Below are positions 55,290 through 63,178 of a stretch of 64,000 bases of DNA, piece by piece (the first letter of the stretch is position 1; every line of letters begins with the position of its first letter). Made by a program: the position numbers and the translations under genes. Under the pieces are notes generated by a model. It had not been told where the DNA came from and did no database searches. It worked only from the letters and a program-made list of their open reading frames with translations. The DNA is from Streptomyces sp. NRRL S-350 (GTDB taxonomy: Bacteria; Actinomycetota; Actinomycetes; Streptomycetales; Streptomycetaceae). The DNA is taken from positions 1-64,000 of the forward strand of contig NZ_JOHO01000031.1 of the NCBI RefSeq assembly GCF_000719705.1. Direction: 5' to 3'.

Positions 55290-56297
55290 ATGGAATCGCC
55301 CACGCTCGCCGACTGGGTCGGCGACCTCGACCGCTTCGGCCACCGCCAGTGGCAGCGCGAGCCCGCGGTCTTCACACCGGGGCGGGCCGCCTCCCCGTTC
55401 GACCTCGGCGAACTGGACGCCGCCTTCGACAGCGGGCTGCTGCGCGCCCCCTACCTGGAGATGGTCCGCTCCGACAAGGTCGTCGTCCCGCCCGACGCCT
55501 ACACCACGTCGCGCGTGGTCAACGGCGTGGCGCACGACGGCTTCGCCGACCGCGCGAAGGTCATCGCCCGCCTGCGGGCCGGGGCGACGCTGCTGCTGCG
55601 CTGCGTCGACCAGTGGCACCGCCCGACGGGCGAGTTGGCGGCCCGGCTGGCCGAGGAACTCGACCGGCGCGTGGAGGCGTTCTTCTTCCTCACGCCTGCC
55701 GGCGCTCAGGGGCTCGCGGTGCACCGCGACGACGCCGACGTCTTCGTCCTCCAGGCGGCCGGCCGCAAGACCTGGTACGTCCACGACGCTCCGGCGGTGG
55801 CGGACTGGTCGCTGGGCGAGCTCCCGGACGACGAACGTTCGCCGCGGCTCCTCCAGCACGTCCTCGAACCCGGCGACGTGCTCTACGTCCCGCGCGGCTT
55901 CGCGCACCGGGCGGTGGGCGCCGCCGGGCTCTCCGCCCACCTGTCGCTGACGGTCCGCGACCTCTCGCTGCAGGACCTGCGGACGGCCCTCGGACAGCGG
56001 CTGGCCGAAGGGCTCGCCCTCCCGGCCCGCCCGCTGGGCGAGGCCGCGATCGCCGACGCCTGCGCCGCGCTCCTCGACCATGCCCGGGCGGAGCTGGACA
56101 CGACCGAACCGAAGGACCTGCTGGCGTCCGCCCGAGCGGCCGAGGCTCGGCGGCGGCTCGCGCCCACGGAGGCGGAGACGTTCGCCGAGGCGGCCCGCAC
56201 CTGGGAGGACACCGCGCACGGCACCGGGCCCGCCGGGCTGGCGGCCGTCGGCCGCACCTGGCGCAGGCTGCGCGAAGCGGCCCGCCCGGCGAACTGA
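55290..56297 (+). CDS. JmjC/cupin Fe(II)- and 2-oxoglutarate-dependent oxygenase
   Basis: 335-aa JmjC-type oxygenase resembling the bacterial ribosomal oxygenase/ROXA group. The iron triad is visible as HRD (His145, Asp147) and His206 in VPRGFAHRAV, with a winged-helix-like C-terminal part (about 235-335). The start is ATG 55290; a GTG at 55209 overlapping the P450 stop (GTGA) is an alternative that would couple the two. In this cluster a beta-hydroxylation of the peptide is the simplest role. Ribosomal protein hydroxylation is the alternative. Confidence 0.85.
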   Translation: MESPTLADWVGDLDRFGHRQWQREPAVFTPGRAASPFDLGELDAAFDSGLLRAPYLEMVRSDKVVVPPDAYTTSRVVNGVAHDGFADRAKVIARLRAGATLLLRCVDQWHRPTGELAARLAEELDRRVEAFFFLTPAGAQGLAVHRDDADVFVLQAAGRKTWYVHDAPAVADWSLGELPDDERSPRLLQHVLEPGDVLYVPRGFAHRAVGAAGLSAHLSLTVRDLSLQDLRTALGQRLAEGLALPARPLGEAAIADACAALLDHARAELDTTEPKDLLASARAAEARRRLAPTEAETFAEAARTWEDTAHGTGPAGLAAVGRTWRRLREAARPAN

Positions 56298-56356
56298 CGA
56301 CCCCGGGCGCCGGCCGGGAGGGCCGGAGGGCCCCGGGGCTGCCATAGCACCGGCCT

Positions 56357-56388
56357 CCGGTTCTCCGGTTCTCCGGTTCTCCGGTTCT
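56357..56388. repeat. 8-bp tandem repeat between convergent RiPP operons
   Basis: Four perfect copies of CCGGTTCT (56357-56388) in the gap between the JmjC gene and the convergent ABC exporter gene. Confidence 0.9.
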
Positions 56389-56433
56389 CCCGGCCGCCCG
56401 CCCCTCGGGCTCTCCGGCGCGATCACCCGCCCG

Positions 56434-58431
56434 TCAGCTCTCCTCCCCCGCCGCACGCTGGACCGGGACGGTCCGGTCGCGCTGCAGATCGAGCAGTTCG
56501 CGGAACAGGCCGTCCGCACGGGCGGCGAGTTCGGCCCAGGTGCCGGTCTGGACGATGCGGCCCTTGTCCATCACGATCACCCGGTCCGCGACCGCGGCGT
56601 TGGCGATGTTGTGGGTGACCAGGAGGGTGATCCGCCCGGGGGCAAGGGCCCGCAGGGCGTGCAGGATGCGGTGCTCGGCGCGCGGGTCGAGGTCGGAGGT
56701 GGGCTCGTCCAGGATCAGCAGGCCCGGGCTGCGCACCGTACGGTAGAGCGCCCGCGCCACCGCCGCGCGCTGCCAGCCGCCGCCGGACAACTCCGCTCCG
56801 CCCCACCATCCTTGGGCGAGCAGTGTGCGCCAGCCGGAGCGCAACCGGCCCACGGTCTCGTCGAAGCCGGTCCGCGCCGCGGCCCGTTCGACGTCCGCCA
56901 TCACCTCGTCGGTGAGGTGGCCCAGGTGGACGTTCTCGGCGGCGCCCAGCGGCCAGCGGGCGAACTCCTGCGGCACCCGGGCCACCCGGGACCACATGCC
57001 GTCGGCGTCCAGTTCCTGCACCGGCACGCCGTCCCAGGTGATCCGGCCCGACTGCGGCAGGTAGAGGCCGGAGAGCAGCTTCAGCAGGGTCGACTTGCCG
57101 CTGCCGTTCTGCCCGATCACGGCCACCACCTCGCCCTCCCGCAGGGTCATGCTGACGCCGTCCAGCGCGGGTTCCTGCTGCTCGCCCGGGTAGGAGTGGC
57201 TCACGTCGCTCACCTCGACCAGCCGCGGGGCGCCGGGCACGAGGTGGCCGCGCCGGATGCGGTGGCCGCCCGCCTCGTCCAGGAAGGTGAAGTAGTCGTC
57301 CAGGTAGAGGCCCATCCGGTACAGCCGGGCGCCGTTGCCGACCAGGCCCTGCAGGCCGGAGGAGGCCGTCCGCAGTGCGAACGTGGCGGTGCCGGCGGCG
57401 GCCAGGTCGATCCGGCCGCTCGCCACCAGGTACAGCAGGGTGCCCCAGATCAGCGCGCTGCCGGCCCCGGTGCCGAGCGCGGCCAGCAGCGACACCTTGG
57501 CCGCCTCCCGGGTCGCCCGGTCGGTGGCCGCGACGATCTTGGCCTCGGCACGGCGGTACTTGGCCATCAGGAACGGCGTGACCTGGTCCGAACGGACCTG
57601 GTCGGCGCGGGTCTTGTCGATCAGGAACCACCGGTAGACGCGCAGCGCCCCGCGGTCCTCGTTGGTGGTCACCGCCGCCAGGTAGTGGATCCGGGCGGTG
57701 CGGACGGCGGCCACCGCGGTCGGCACCGAGCCGAGCAGCAGCAGCGGCACCAGCCAGGGGTGCAGCGTCGCCAGGACGCCCGCGGCGGCGGCCAGCGACA
57801 CGGTGGAGGCGATCACGTCCTGGGCGTTGGAGAGCAGGTCCGGCGTGGTCGAGGCGCCGCGGTCGGCGGCCTCCCACTGCTCGTTGTACGCGGGCTCGTC
57901 GTACGCCTTCAGCTCGGCGGCGCAACCGGCGCCGATCAGCGCCAGCTCCGCCTCCCGGGTGATCCGGGGCGACACCCGGCCGGACAGGCCCACCACGGCG
58001 ATGCCCAGCACCGCGCGCAGGGCGGCCGAGACGGTCAGCAGGAGCAGTGACGGCGCCGCGGTGCGGAGGTGGTCGGTCACCGGGCCGGGGACCAGCAGCG
58101 CGCCCAGCGTGCCGGTGGTGGCGTACAGCGCGAGCGCCCCGAACACGCCCGCCAGCGCCTGGCAGACCAGCAGCAGCACGGTGGACGTCCGGTCCGCCGC
58201 CCAGGCGAGCATCATGGCCCGGCGCACCAGGTGCGGCAGGCGGCGCAGCATGGCGCCCGCGGACATCGATGCGCCGGCCTGGGCGCGGCGGTCGCCGGGG
58301 TAGCGCAGGCGCAGTTCCTCGTCGTGGGTGTCGTCGTGGTCGTCGTCGTGGTCGTCGTTCTGGAGTCCGTCGGGGGTGGCGGCGTCGGGGGTGGCGGCGG
58401 GCTTCTCGGGTTTCACGGTCTGCTCTGACAC
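56434..58431 (-). CDS. ABC exporter (fused permease-ATPase) of the lanthipeptide locus
   Basis: 665-aa half-transporter: about six transmembrane helices (about 85-360) and an ATPase domain (about 410-640) with Walker A GQNGSGKST, a signature LSGGGWQRAAVARAL (fifth signature residue Gly for Gln) and Walker B LLILDEPTSDLD. No N-terminal C39 peptidase domain is present, so it cannot process a leader itself. The GTG at 58431 gives VSEQTVKPEK, then an Asp/His-rich stretch (NDDHDDDHDDTHDEE) before helix 1. It lies 359 bp downstream of lanM and exports the lanthipeptide, perhaps also the neighbouring P450 peptide. Confidence 0.85.
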   Translation of the reverse strand: MSEQTVKPEKPAATPDAATPDGLQNDDHDDDHDDTHDEELRLRYPGDRRAQAGASMSAGAMLRRLPHLVRRAMMLAWAADRTSTVLLLVCQALAGVFGALALYATTGTLGALLVPGPVTDHLRTAAPSLLLLTVSAALRAVLGIAVVGLSGRVSPRITREAELALIGAGCAAELKAYDEPAYNEQWEAADRGASTTPDLLSNAQDVIASTVSLAAAAGVLATLHPWLVPLLLLGSVPTAVAAVRTARIHYLAAVTTNEDRGALRVYRWFLIDKTRADQVRSDQVTPFLMAKYRRAEAKIVAATDRATREAAKVSLLAALGTGAGSALIWGTLLYLVASGRIDLAAAGTATFALRTASSGLQGLVGNGARLYRMGLYLDDYFTFLDEAGGHRIRRGHLVPGAPRLVEVSDVSHSYPGEQQEPALDGVSMTLREGEVVAVIGQNGSGKSTLLKLLSGLYLPQSGRITWDGVPVQELDADGMWSRVARVPQEFARWPLGAAENVHLGHLTDEVMADVERAAARTGFDETVGRLRSGWRTLLAQGWWGGAELSGGGWQRAAVARALYRTVRSPGLLILDEPTSDLDPRAEHRILHALRALAPGRITLLVTHNIANAAVADRVIVMDKGRIVQTGTWAELAARADGLFRELLDLQRDRTVPVQRAAGEES

Positions 58432-58790
58432 GGTGCTCTCCCTGGTTCGGCGGCCGGTGGCCGCGGCGGGGTCCGCACGCGGGCAGCCCTCGTCGCCTTG
58501 GTGGGCGTGACGGGGTGGGCAGTGGCGCCGGTGGGCGCTCTGCGGGGGCGGGCTGCCGGTGCGGACCCCGATCCTGGCAGCGGCCCGCGGGGGTGTTCGG
58601 CGTGTCTCGGCCGGTCTCACTCGATCCGGTCGATTCCGTGCCGTGGACGGCGAGTTGGTGGCAGTCGATCACCGCGAGCGTTCGCGATGTCCGGTCCGCC
58701 GGCCGACAGAAGCAGGCTGATTACCCGAGTGATCCGACGATCGGACGGGCCTGCCGCCCGGTCCGCGGCTCGGGGGTGGCGGTCGGCCGG
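58432..58790. other. Spacer between lanM and exporter genes with a promoter-like motif
   Basis: No gene is supported in this 359-bp spacer. On the minus strand CTGCCAGGATC (complement of 58570-58580) repeats the -10 region motif found upstream of both precursor genes, suggesting the exporter gene has its own promoter. Confidence 0.5.
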
Positions 58791-61700
58791 TCAGAAGGCC
58801 GTCGGCGGGTGGAGCGCGAGGACGGACGGTACCTGCTCCGGGGCGGCGAGGCGGAGGAGGCCGTGGCCGATGCCGGCGAGGCCGACCATGAGGGAGGGGC
58901 TGTGGACGCCGTGGGGGAGGCCGCAGACCCAGCCGCGAGCGTCGAGGGCGTCCAGCGTGGCGAGGGCCGGGGCGTGCCAGGGGGCGCCGGCGAGGTGCAG
59001 GGCTTCGAGGTTGCCGAAGTCCCCGTGGCAGAGGGAGAAGTTGAGGCCGAAGCCCTCCCGACGCACGGTGTCGAGCGCGGTGTCCCGCTCCTTGCGCAGC
59101 AACTCGACGTCGTCCGAGAGGAGTTCGGCGAGTTCGGTCCTCGCGAGGGCGATACCGGATGCGCCGTGGCACCAGAGGGCGGGGAAGGACGGGGCGTGCG
59201 GGCCGTCGTCCTCGCGGACGTCGCGCCAGTTGGCGGCGGCCGGGTCGAACAGGGTGCGCTCGTACTCCACGGCGGCGAGGGCGAGTTCGGACAGCTCCCG
59301 GTCACCGAGGCGGCGGCCCGCGCGGGCGAGGGCCCAGGCGACGCCGGACCCGCCGTGGGCGAAACCGGCCAGGGGGCGGCGCGCCACCCCGGCGAGCGAG
59401 GCGGGGAGCCAGCCGACGCCGCCGTCGGGATGCGGGGCGGCGCTGCGGGCGAGGCGTTCGGTGCAGGCGACCAGGGCTGCGGTGACGGCCTTGCCCGGCC
59501 GGACGGCCTCCCAGGCGAGCAGACCGCCGATGGTGCCCGCGTTTCCGGAGAGCAGGTCGTGGAGGGTGTCCTCGGGTGCGGTGGCCGCGACGCGGTCGAT
59601 CACCAGGCCGGCCAGGGCGTCGAGTTCGGCGCGGCGGTTCACCGCGGCCGAGCGGTCGGTGGCGGGGTGGACGGCGCCCGGGCGGTCGGCGGCGAGGTGG
59701 GCGAGGGCGTAGAGCACTCCGCCGGCCCCGGCGAGGCCGCCGCCGAGCCGGTCCGCACGTCGTCGCACCTGGTGCCGCAACGTCAGTTCGGCTGCTCCGG
59801 CGGCTTCTTCGTGCTCGCGATCACCGGTGACCACGGCGAGCTGATGCAGGAAGAGGGCGATGCCGGCGGTGCCGCTGTACAGGTCGGGGCCGAGTTCGGC
59901 GGGGGCCCAGCGGCCGGGCGGGGTCCAGTTGGGGCCTGCCCAGGCGAGGTCGGCGCCGCCCCGGTAGGCCTCGCGGAGCAGCTGCTCACCCGCTTCCACC
60001 GCCTTGGCGAGCGCGCGGGCGGCGATCCGCTGCCCCGCTTCGGGCGGCAGGCCGTCCGAAGCGGCCGGCTGGTCGCCCGCCACCGCGAGGGCCGCCCGGC
60101 GCGGCTCGCGCGACCCGTCGGCCGTCGTCACCGAGAGGCGCAGGAGCTGGAGTTGGCGTGCGAGGTCGTCCTCGCCGAGACCGTCCGCCTTGGCGAGCGC
60201 GAGGTCGAGGGCGGGCCGGTCGGCGGCTCCGGGGATGACGGCGCCGGTGGCGGAGCGGGCGTCGACGCCGTCCGGTCGGATGGTGAAGACCGGCACGTCG
60301 CCGCGCCACAGGTCGGCGCGTTCGTGCTCGACGAAGGCGAGGGCGTGCTCCTCCCAGCCGGCGAGCGCCCAGAGCCGGTCGAGGTGGCGGTCCTGGTCGA
60401 GGGCGTCCCGCAGCAGGTCGGGGTGGCAGGCGGCGTTGAGGAGGCTGCGGTACTCGAAGGTGTCGCGGCGCAGCATCCGCGTCTCGTCGGCCGCGAAGGC
60501 GCGCAGGAGCGTGCGGAGCCGGTCCTTGCCGGCGGCGAGCAGCCGGTAGGCCTCGGTGAAGCCGGCCTCCAGCTCCGCCAGGTGGTCGGCCGGTCGCAGC
60601 GGGTGCCCGGCGGGCACGGGTCGGCTGCCGGGCGCTTCGACGGGCGACCTCCGGTACTCCAGGCGGAGTTCGTCGGTCCCCTGGCCGACCAGGACGGGCA
60701 CCGGCCTGGGTGGGAGGCCGGCCGGATCCCAGCCGAGGGCGGAGAGGTCGGTGCCGCCGTTGCCTTCGTCCCACATGCGTTCGGGCAGCAGACCGGAGCG
60801 CAGCACCGAGTGCCGGGCCCGGTGGCGGGCGAGGCGTTCGGACGCGGAGAGGTCCTTGGCGGGCTCGTGCAGGTCGGGGTGGAGGAGCGCCTCCAGGTCG
60901 ATGAGGACGGGCTGGTCGCGGACGGCGAGCAGGTTCTGGGCGTGGCAGTCGACCGCGTCCAGGGCGTACATCAGGGCGGCGAGGGTGCCCGCGCGGTGGT
61001 AGAAGTCGCTCAGTTCGGCTGCGCTGCGGGTGGGTTCGGCGGTGAGGTGGGCGACCCAGCCGTAGCCGTCGCCGGCCACGTGGGCCAGGTCGAGCAGGGG
61101 CCGCCGGAGCTGGGGGTTGAGCCACTGCAGCAGCTGCCGGAAGTGGGTCTCGGCGCCGAGCGGGCGCGGCTTGTAGACGATCCGGACGCCGTGCTCGAAC
61201 CGCAGCGCGCTGACCGTGGCTCCGCCGCGGTGCGGGTCGCCGAGGCCGGTGGCGAGCTCGGTGAGCCGGCCGAGCGGTCGGCCGTCAGCGAAGGCGGCGC
61301 GGAGGGCGGGCAGGTCGGCGGCGAGTCGGCGGAGGAGGGTGAGGGTGGTGTTCGTCCACTGGTCGGCGGCGGTGGCGAGGCGGTACGCCAGGACCGGGTA
61401 TTCGGCGAGGAGTCCCAGGGCCCGCTCGGGTCGGGCGAGCCGGCCGAGGAAGTCGCGGTACCGCTGCTCGGGGGTGTCGCCGGTCAACTCCCCGCTGAGG
61501 CGGGCGACATGGAGTTCGGTGATGACGGTCCGGGTGGCCAGCCCGTGGGCGGCGGCGGTGAGCGCGGGGAGGGCGAGCGCGGTCAGCTCGGCGGGGGCGC
61601 CGAGGGCGGGGGCGTCCAGGGCGGCGATCCCGGCGCACAGGCGGTCACGGGCGTCGGCGAGCAGCGCGGCGACGAGCCGGGCGAAGGCGTGCTCCTCCGG

Positions 61701-62129
61701 GACGTCCAGAACGGCCCGGGCGGCCGGAGCGGCGGGGTCCGCGGGGGCCGCGGGGGCAACCACGGCAGCCGGTTCGGCTTGGGCGTCCGGGGCATCCGGT
61801 TCGGCCTCGCTGCGGAACGCCTCGGCGAGGCGCTCGGCCCAGGGCGGCGGTCCGAGGCGGTCGGCGAGCGCGTCCGGGTGCTCGGCGAGGAGGGCGCCAA
61901 GGGCTTCCGGGGTGAGGCCGTCCGCGGCGAGGCGGCGCTCGAACCAGCCGTCCCGGTCGAACGGCGCCTGGGACCGCCACCGCTCCAGCTTCCGGGCGGC
62001 GCGAGCGGCCCGTTCGGCGAGCCCGGCCGCCTCGGAGTGGGGACCGGTACCGTCCGGTGCCGCCCGGCCACGGGCGTGCAGCGGTACGGCTCGGGCGGCT
62101 GCCCGCAGGAAGTGGGACGCGTCGACCAC
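58791..62129 (-). CDS. Class II lanthipeptide synthetase LanM
   Basis: 1112-aa bifunctional enzyme. The N-terminal dehydratase (about 1-620) has the kinase-like core YKPRPLGAETHF and DCHAQNLL (Asp394, His396) with LIDLEALLHPDL, which phosphorylates and eliminates Ser/Thr to Dha/Dhb. The C-terminal LanC-type cyclase (about 690-1105) has GFAHGGSGVAW, WCHGASG (Cys987) and LCHGDFGN (Cys1034, His1035), the zinc ligands that form lanthionine rings. GTG start at 62129. Located just downstream of two precursor genes. All expected motifs look intact. Confidence 0.95.
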   Translation of the reverse strand: MVDASHFLRAAARAVPLHARGRAAPDGTGPHSEAAGLAERAARAARKLERWRSQAPFDRDGWFERRLAADGLTPEALGALLAEHPDALADRLGPPPWAERLAEAFRSEAEPDAPDAQAEPAAVVAPAAPADPAAPAARAVLDVPEEHAFARLVAALLADARDRLCAGIAALDAPALGAPAELTALALPALTAAAHGLATRTVITELHVARLSGELTGDTPEQRYRDFLGRLARPERALGLLAEYPVLAYRLATAADQWTNTTLTLLRRLAADLPALRAAFADGRPLGRLTELATGLGDPHRGGATVSALRFEHGVRIVYKPRPLGAETHFRQLLQWLNPQLRRPLLDLAHVAGDGYGWVAHLTAEPTRSAAELSDFYHRAGTLAALMYALDAVDCHAQNLLAVRDQPVLIDLEALLHPDLHEPAKDLSASERLARHRARHSVLRSGLLPERMWDEGNGGTDLSALGWDPAGLPPRPVPVLVGQGTDELRLEYRRSPVEAPGSRPVPAGHPLRPADHLAELEAGFTEAYRLLAAGKDRLRTLLRAFAADETRMLRRDTFEYRSLLNAACHPDLLRDALDQDRHLDRLWALAGWEEHALAFVEHERADLWRGDVPVFTIRPDGVDARSATGAVIPGAADRPALDLALAKADGLGEDDLARQLQLLRLSVTTADGSREPRRAALAVAGDQPAASDGLPPEAGQRIAARALAKAVEAGEQLLREAYRGGADLAWAGPNWTPPGRWAPAELGPDLYSGTAGIALFLHQLAVVTGDREHEEAAGAAELTLRHQVRRRADRLGGGLAGAGGVLYALAHLAADRPGAVHPATDRSAAVNRRAELDALAGLVIDRVAATAPEDTLHDLLSGNAGTIGGLLAWEAVRPGKAVTAALVACTERLARSAAPHPDGGVGWLPASLAGVARRPLAGFAHGGSGVAWALARAGRRLGDRELSELALAAVEYERTLFDPAAANWRDVREDDGPHAPSFPALWCHGASGIALARTELAELLSDDVELLRKERDTALDTVRREGFGLNFSLCHGDFGNLEALHLAGAPWHAPALATLDALDARGWVCGLPHGVHSPSLMVGLAGIGHGLLRLAAPEQVPSVLALHPPTAF

Positions 62130-62209
62130 GGGGTGGTGCTGCCTCTCTGGTCTGCTCGGCCGGCGCCCTCGGCATGCCTCGGTGCCCTTCGGCCCCTCGG
62201 CGGCGGTCG

Positions 62210-62237
62210 GGAGGCGCTCCCGGCCGGGGGCGCCTCC
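62210..62237 (-). terminator. Attenuator-like hairpin between a precursor gene and lanM
   Basis: GGAGGCGC (62210-62217) pairs with GCGCCTCC (62230-62237), with further pairing inside the loop. Such hairpins between precursor and synthetase genes reduce read-through so the precursor is made in excess. Confidence 0.6.
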
Positions 62238-62249
62238 TGCGGTGTCGGC

Positions 62250-62429
62250 TCACATGCTGCACATGCGCCAGCAACTCGACGGGTACTCGCAGGTGTTGAG
62301 CTGTACGGCGGCCGTGACGTACAGCTCGCTCACCGGGTCGCCCGCCGGGTGGGGGCGGTTGGCCGGGTCGAGGGTGAGCCGGTAGTCCTCGTCCTTGAGC
62401 GCGCGGAGCTGGTCTGCGACGGGTAGCAC
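62250..62429 (-). CDS. Lanthipeptide precursor LanA1 (59 aa)
   Basis: Small gene just upstream of lanM; GTG at 62429 with AGGAGG upstream. Leader: VLPVADQLRALKDEDYRLTL, then HPAGD at residues 27-31 and SELYVTAA. Putative core from about residue 42: VQLNTCEYPSSCWRMCSM, with Cys47, Cys53 and Cys57 and Thr46, Ser51, Ser52 and Ser58 as dehydration candidates. Up to three rings are possible. The leader lacks a GG site. The length and Cys positions are identical to the second precursor at 62637. Confidence 0.88.
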   Translation of the reverse strand: MLPVADQLRALKDEDYRLTLDPANRPHPAGDPVSELYVTAAVQLNTCEYPSSCWRMCSM

Positions 62430-62478
62430 GGGTGCCTCCTCGGAGGGTCCGGTCCGGCGACGGTCGTGCCGGTTGTCC

Positions 62479-62511
62479 GGATCCTGTCAGTACCCCGGCG
62501 GGCGCACCAGG
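62479..62511 (-). promoter_or_regulatory. Promoter of lanA1, shared motif
   Basis: On the minus strand CCTGGTG, 18 bp, then CAGGATCC, with ACTGA before CAGGAT. The same two blocks at the same spacing precede the second precursor (62862-62894). It ends 50 bp before the lanA1 start. Confidence 0.6.
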
Positions 62512-62580
62512 GTGGCGGCGGCCCGGTGCCGGTTTTCCGGTCACGATCGCCCACGATCGGGCGTCCGGCGGAAGCCGACC

Positions 62581-62611
62581 GTCGTGCCGGCGCAGCCCCC
62601 GTCGGCACGAC
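62581..62611 (-). terminator. Hairpin after lanA2
   Basis: GTCGTGCCG (62581-62589) pairs perfectly with CGGCACGAC (62603-62611) around a 13-nt loop, 25 bp after the lanA2 stop. Likely ends or attenuates the lanA2 transcript before the separate lanA1 promoter. Confidence 0.6.
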
Positions 62612-62636
62612 CCGGCTCCGGGCCGGCCCTCCGGCG

Positions 62637-62816
62637 TCAGAAGCTGCAGACGCTCCCGCAGCTCGACCAGCCGCCGCAGGTGCTCGCCTGCACCGCGCCG
62701 GTGACGTAGACCTCGTCCGCCGGCTCGCCGGCCGGGTGGACCTGGTGGCCCTGGCCGAGGGTGAGCCGGAAGTCCTCGTCCTTGAGCGCGCGAACCTGCT
62801 CAGCCGTGGGCTGCAT
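62637..62816 (-). CDS. Lanthipeptide precursor LanA2 (59 aa)
   Basis: ATG at 62816 with GAGGAGG upstream. Leader MQPTAEQVRALKDEDFRLTL, HPAGE (27-31), ADEVYVTGA. Putative core from about residue 42: VQASTCGGWSSCGSVCSF, with Cys47, Cys53 and Cys57 aligned to those of LanA1 and Ser45, Thr46, Ser51, Ser52, Ser55 and Ser58 as possible dehydration sites. ALKDED(Y/F)RLTL and HPAG are conserved between the two leaders, whereas the core residues between Cys differ. HPAG also occurs in actagardine-type leaders as I recall. Confidence 0.88.
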   Translation of the reverse strand: MQPTAEQVRALKDEDFRLTLGQGHQVHPAGEPADEVYVTGAVQASTCGGWSSCGSVCSF

Positions 62817-62861
62817 GGGGCCTCCTCGAAGCGGTGCGTCCGGCACGGGCGTGCCGGGTGG

Positions 62862-62894
62862 GGATCCTGGCAGTGTCCCGCCCGTCACACCAGG
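62862..62894 (-). promoter_or_regulatory. Promoter of lanA2, shared motif
   Basis: On the minus strand CCTGGTG, 18 bp, then CAGGATCC, with ACTGC just before, 46 bp upstream of the lanA2 start. Matches the lanA1 promoter block for block. Confidence 0.6.
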
Positions 62895-63178
62895 GCCTGC
62901 ACCGCAACGGTCGGAATTTCGGCCAGGATCGAACCGGTGCCTCGCCGGGCCGCCCGGCGCCACCGCTCCCCCCGACCTCCCCGTCCCCGCGCCGTCCCCG
63001 CCTCGCCCCCGCGCACCGACCGGCACCGAAGGCCCTCGGACACCTGTCCGAAACCCGGGTGGTGGCGGCCGGTGAACCCCGGACCAGGTTTGAGGATGCC
63101 GTTCCTGTGGCAGGCCACCGCACCGAGGATCACGATGGAAGCCCGGCCACCCGCCGGACCCGGCCCGATCGGAGCGCG
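62895..63178. other. Divergent gap between lanA2 and the DUF1269 gene
   Basis: No gene seen. On the plus strand GGCCAGGATCGA (62921-62932) resembles the -10 block of the lan promoters. No lan regulator gene is found here. Confidence 0.5.

Noticed and set aside
58047..62426. A 1459-codon open frame on the plus strand
   Set aside because: Antisense to lanM and the exporter; composition is that of a GC-rich shadow, with no motifs.
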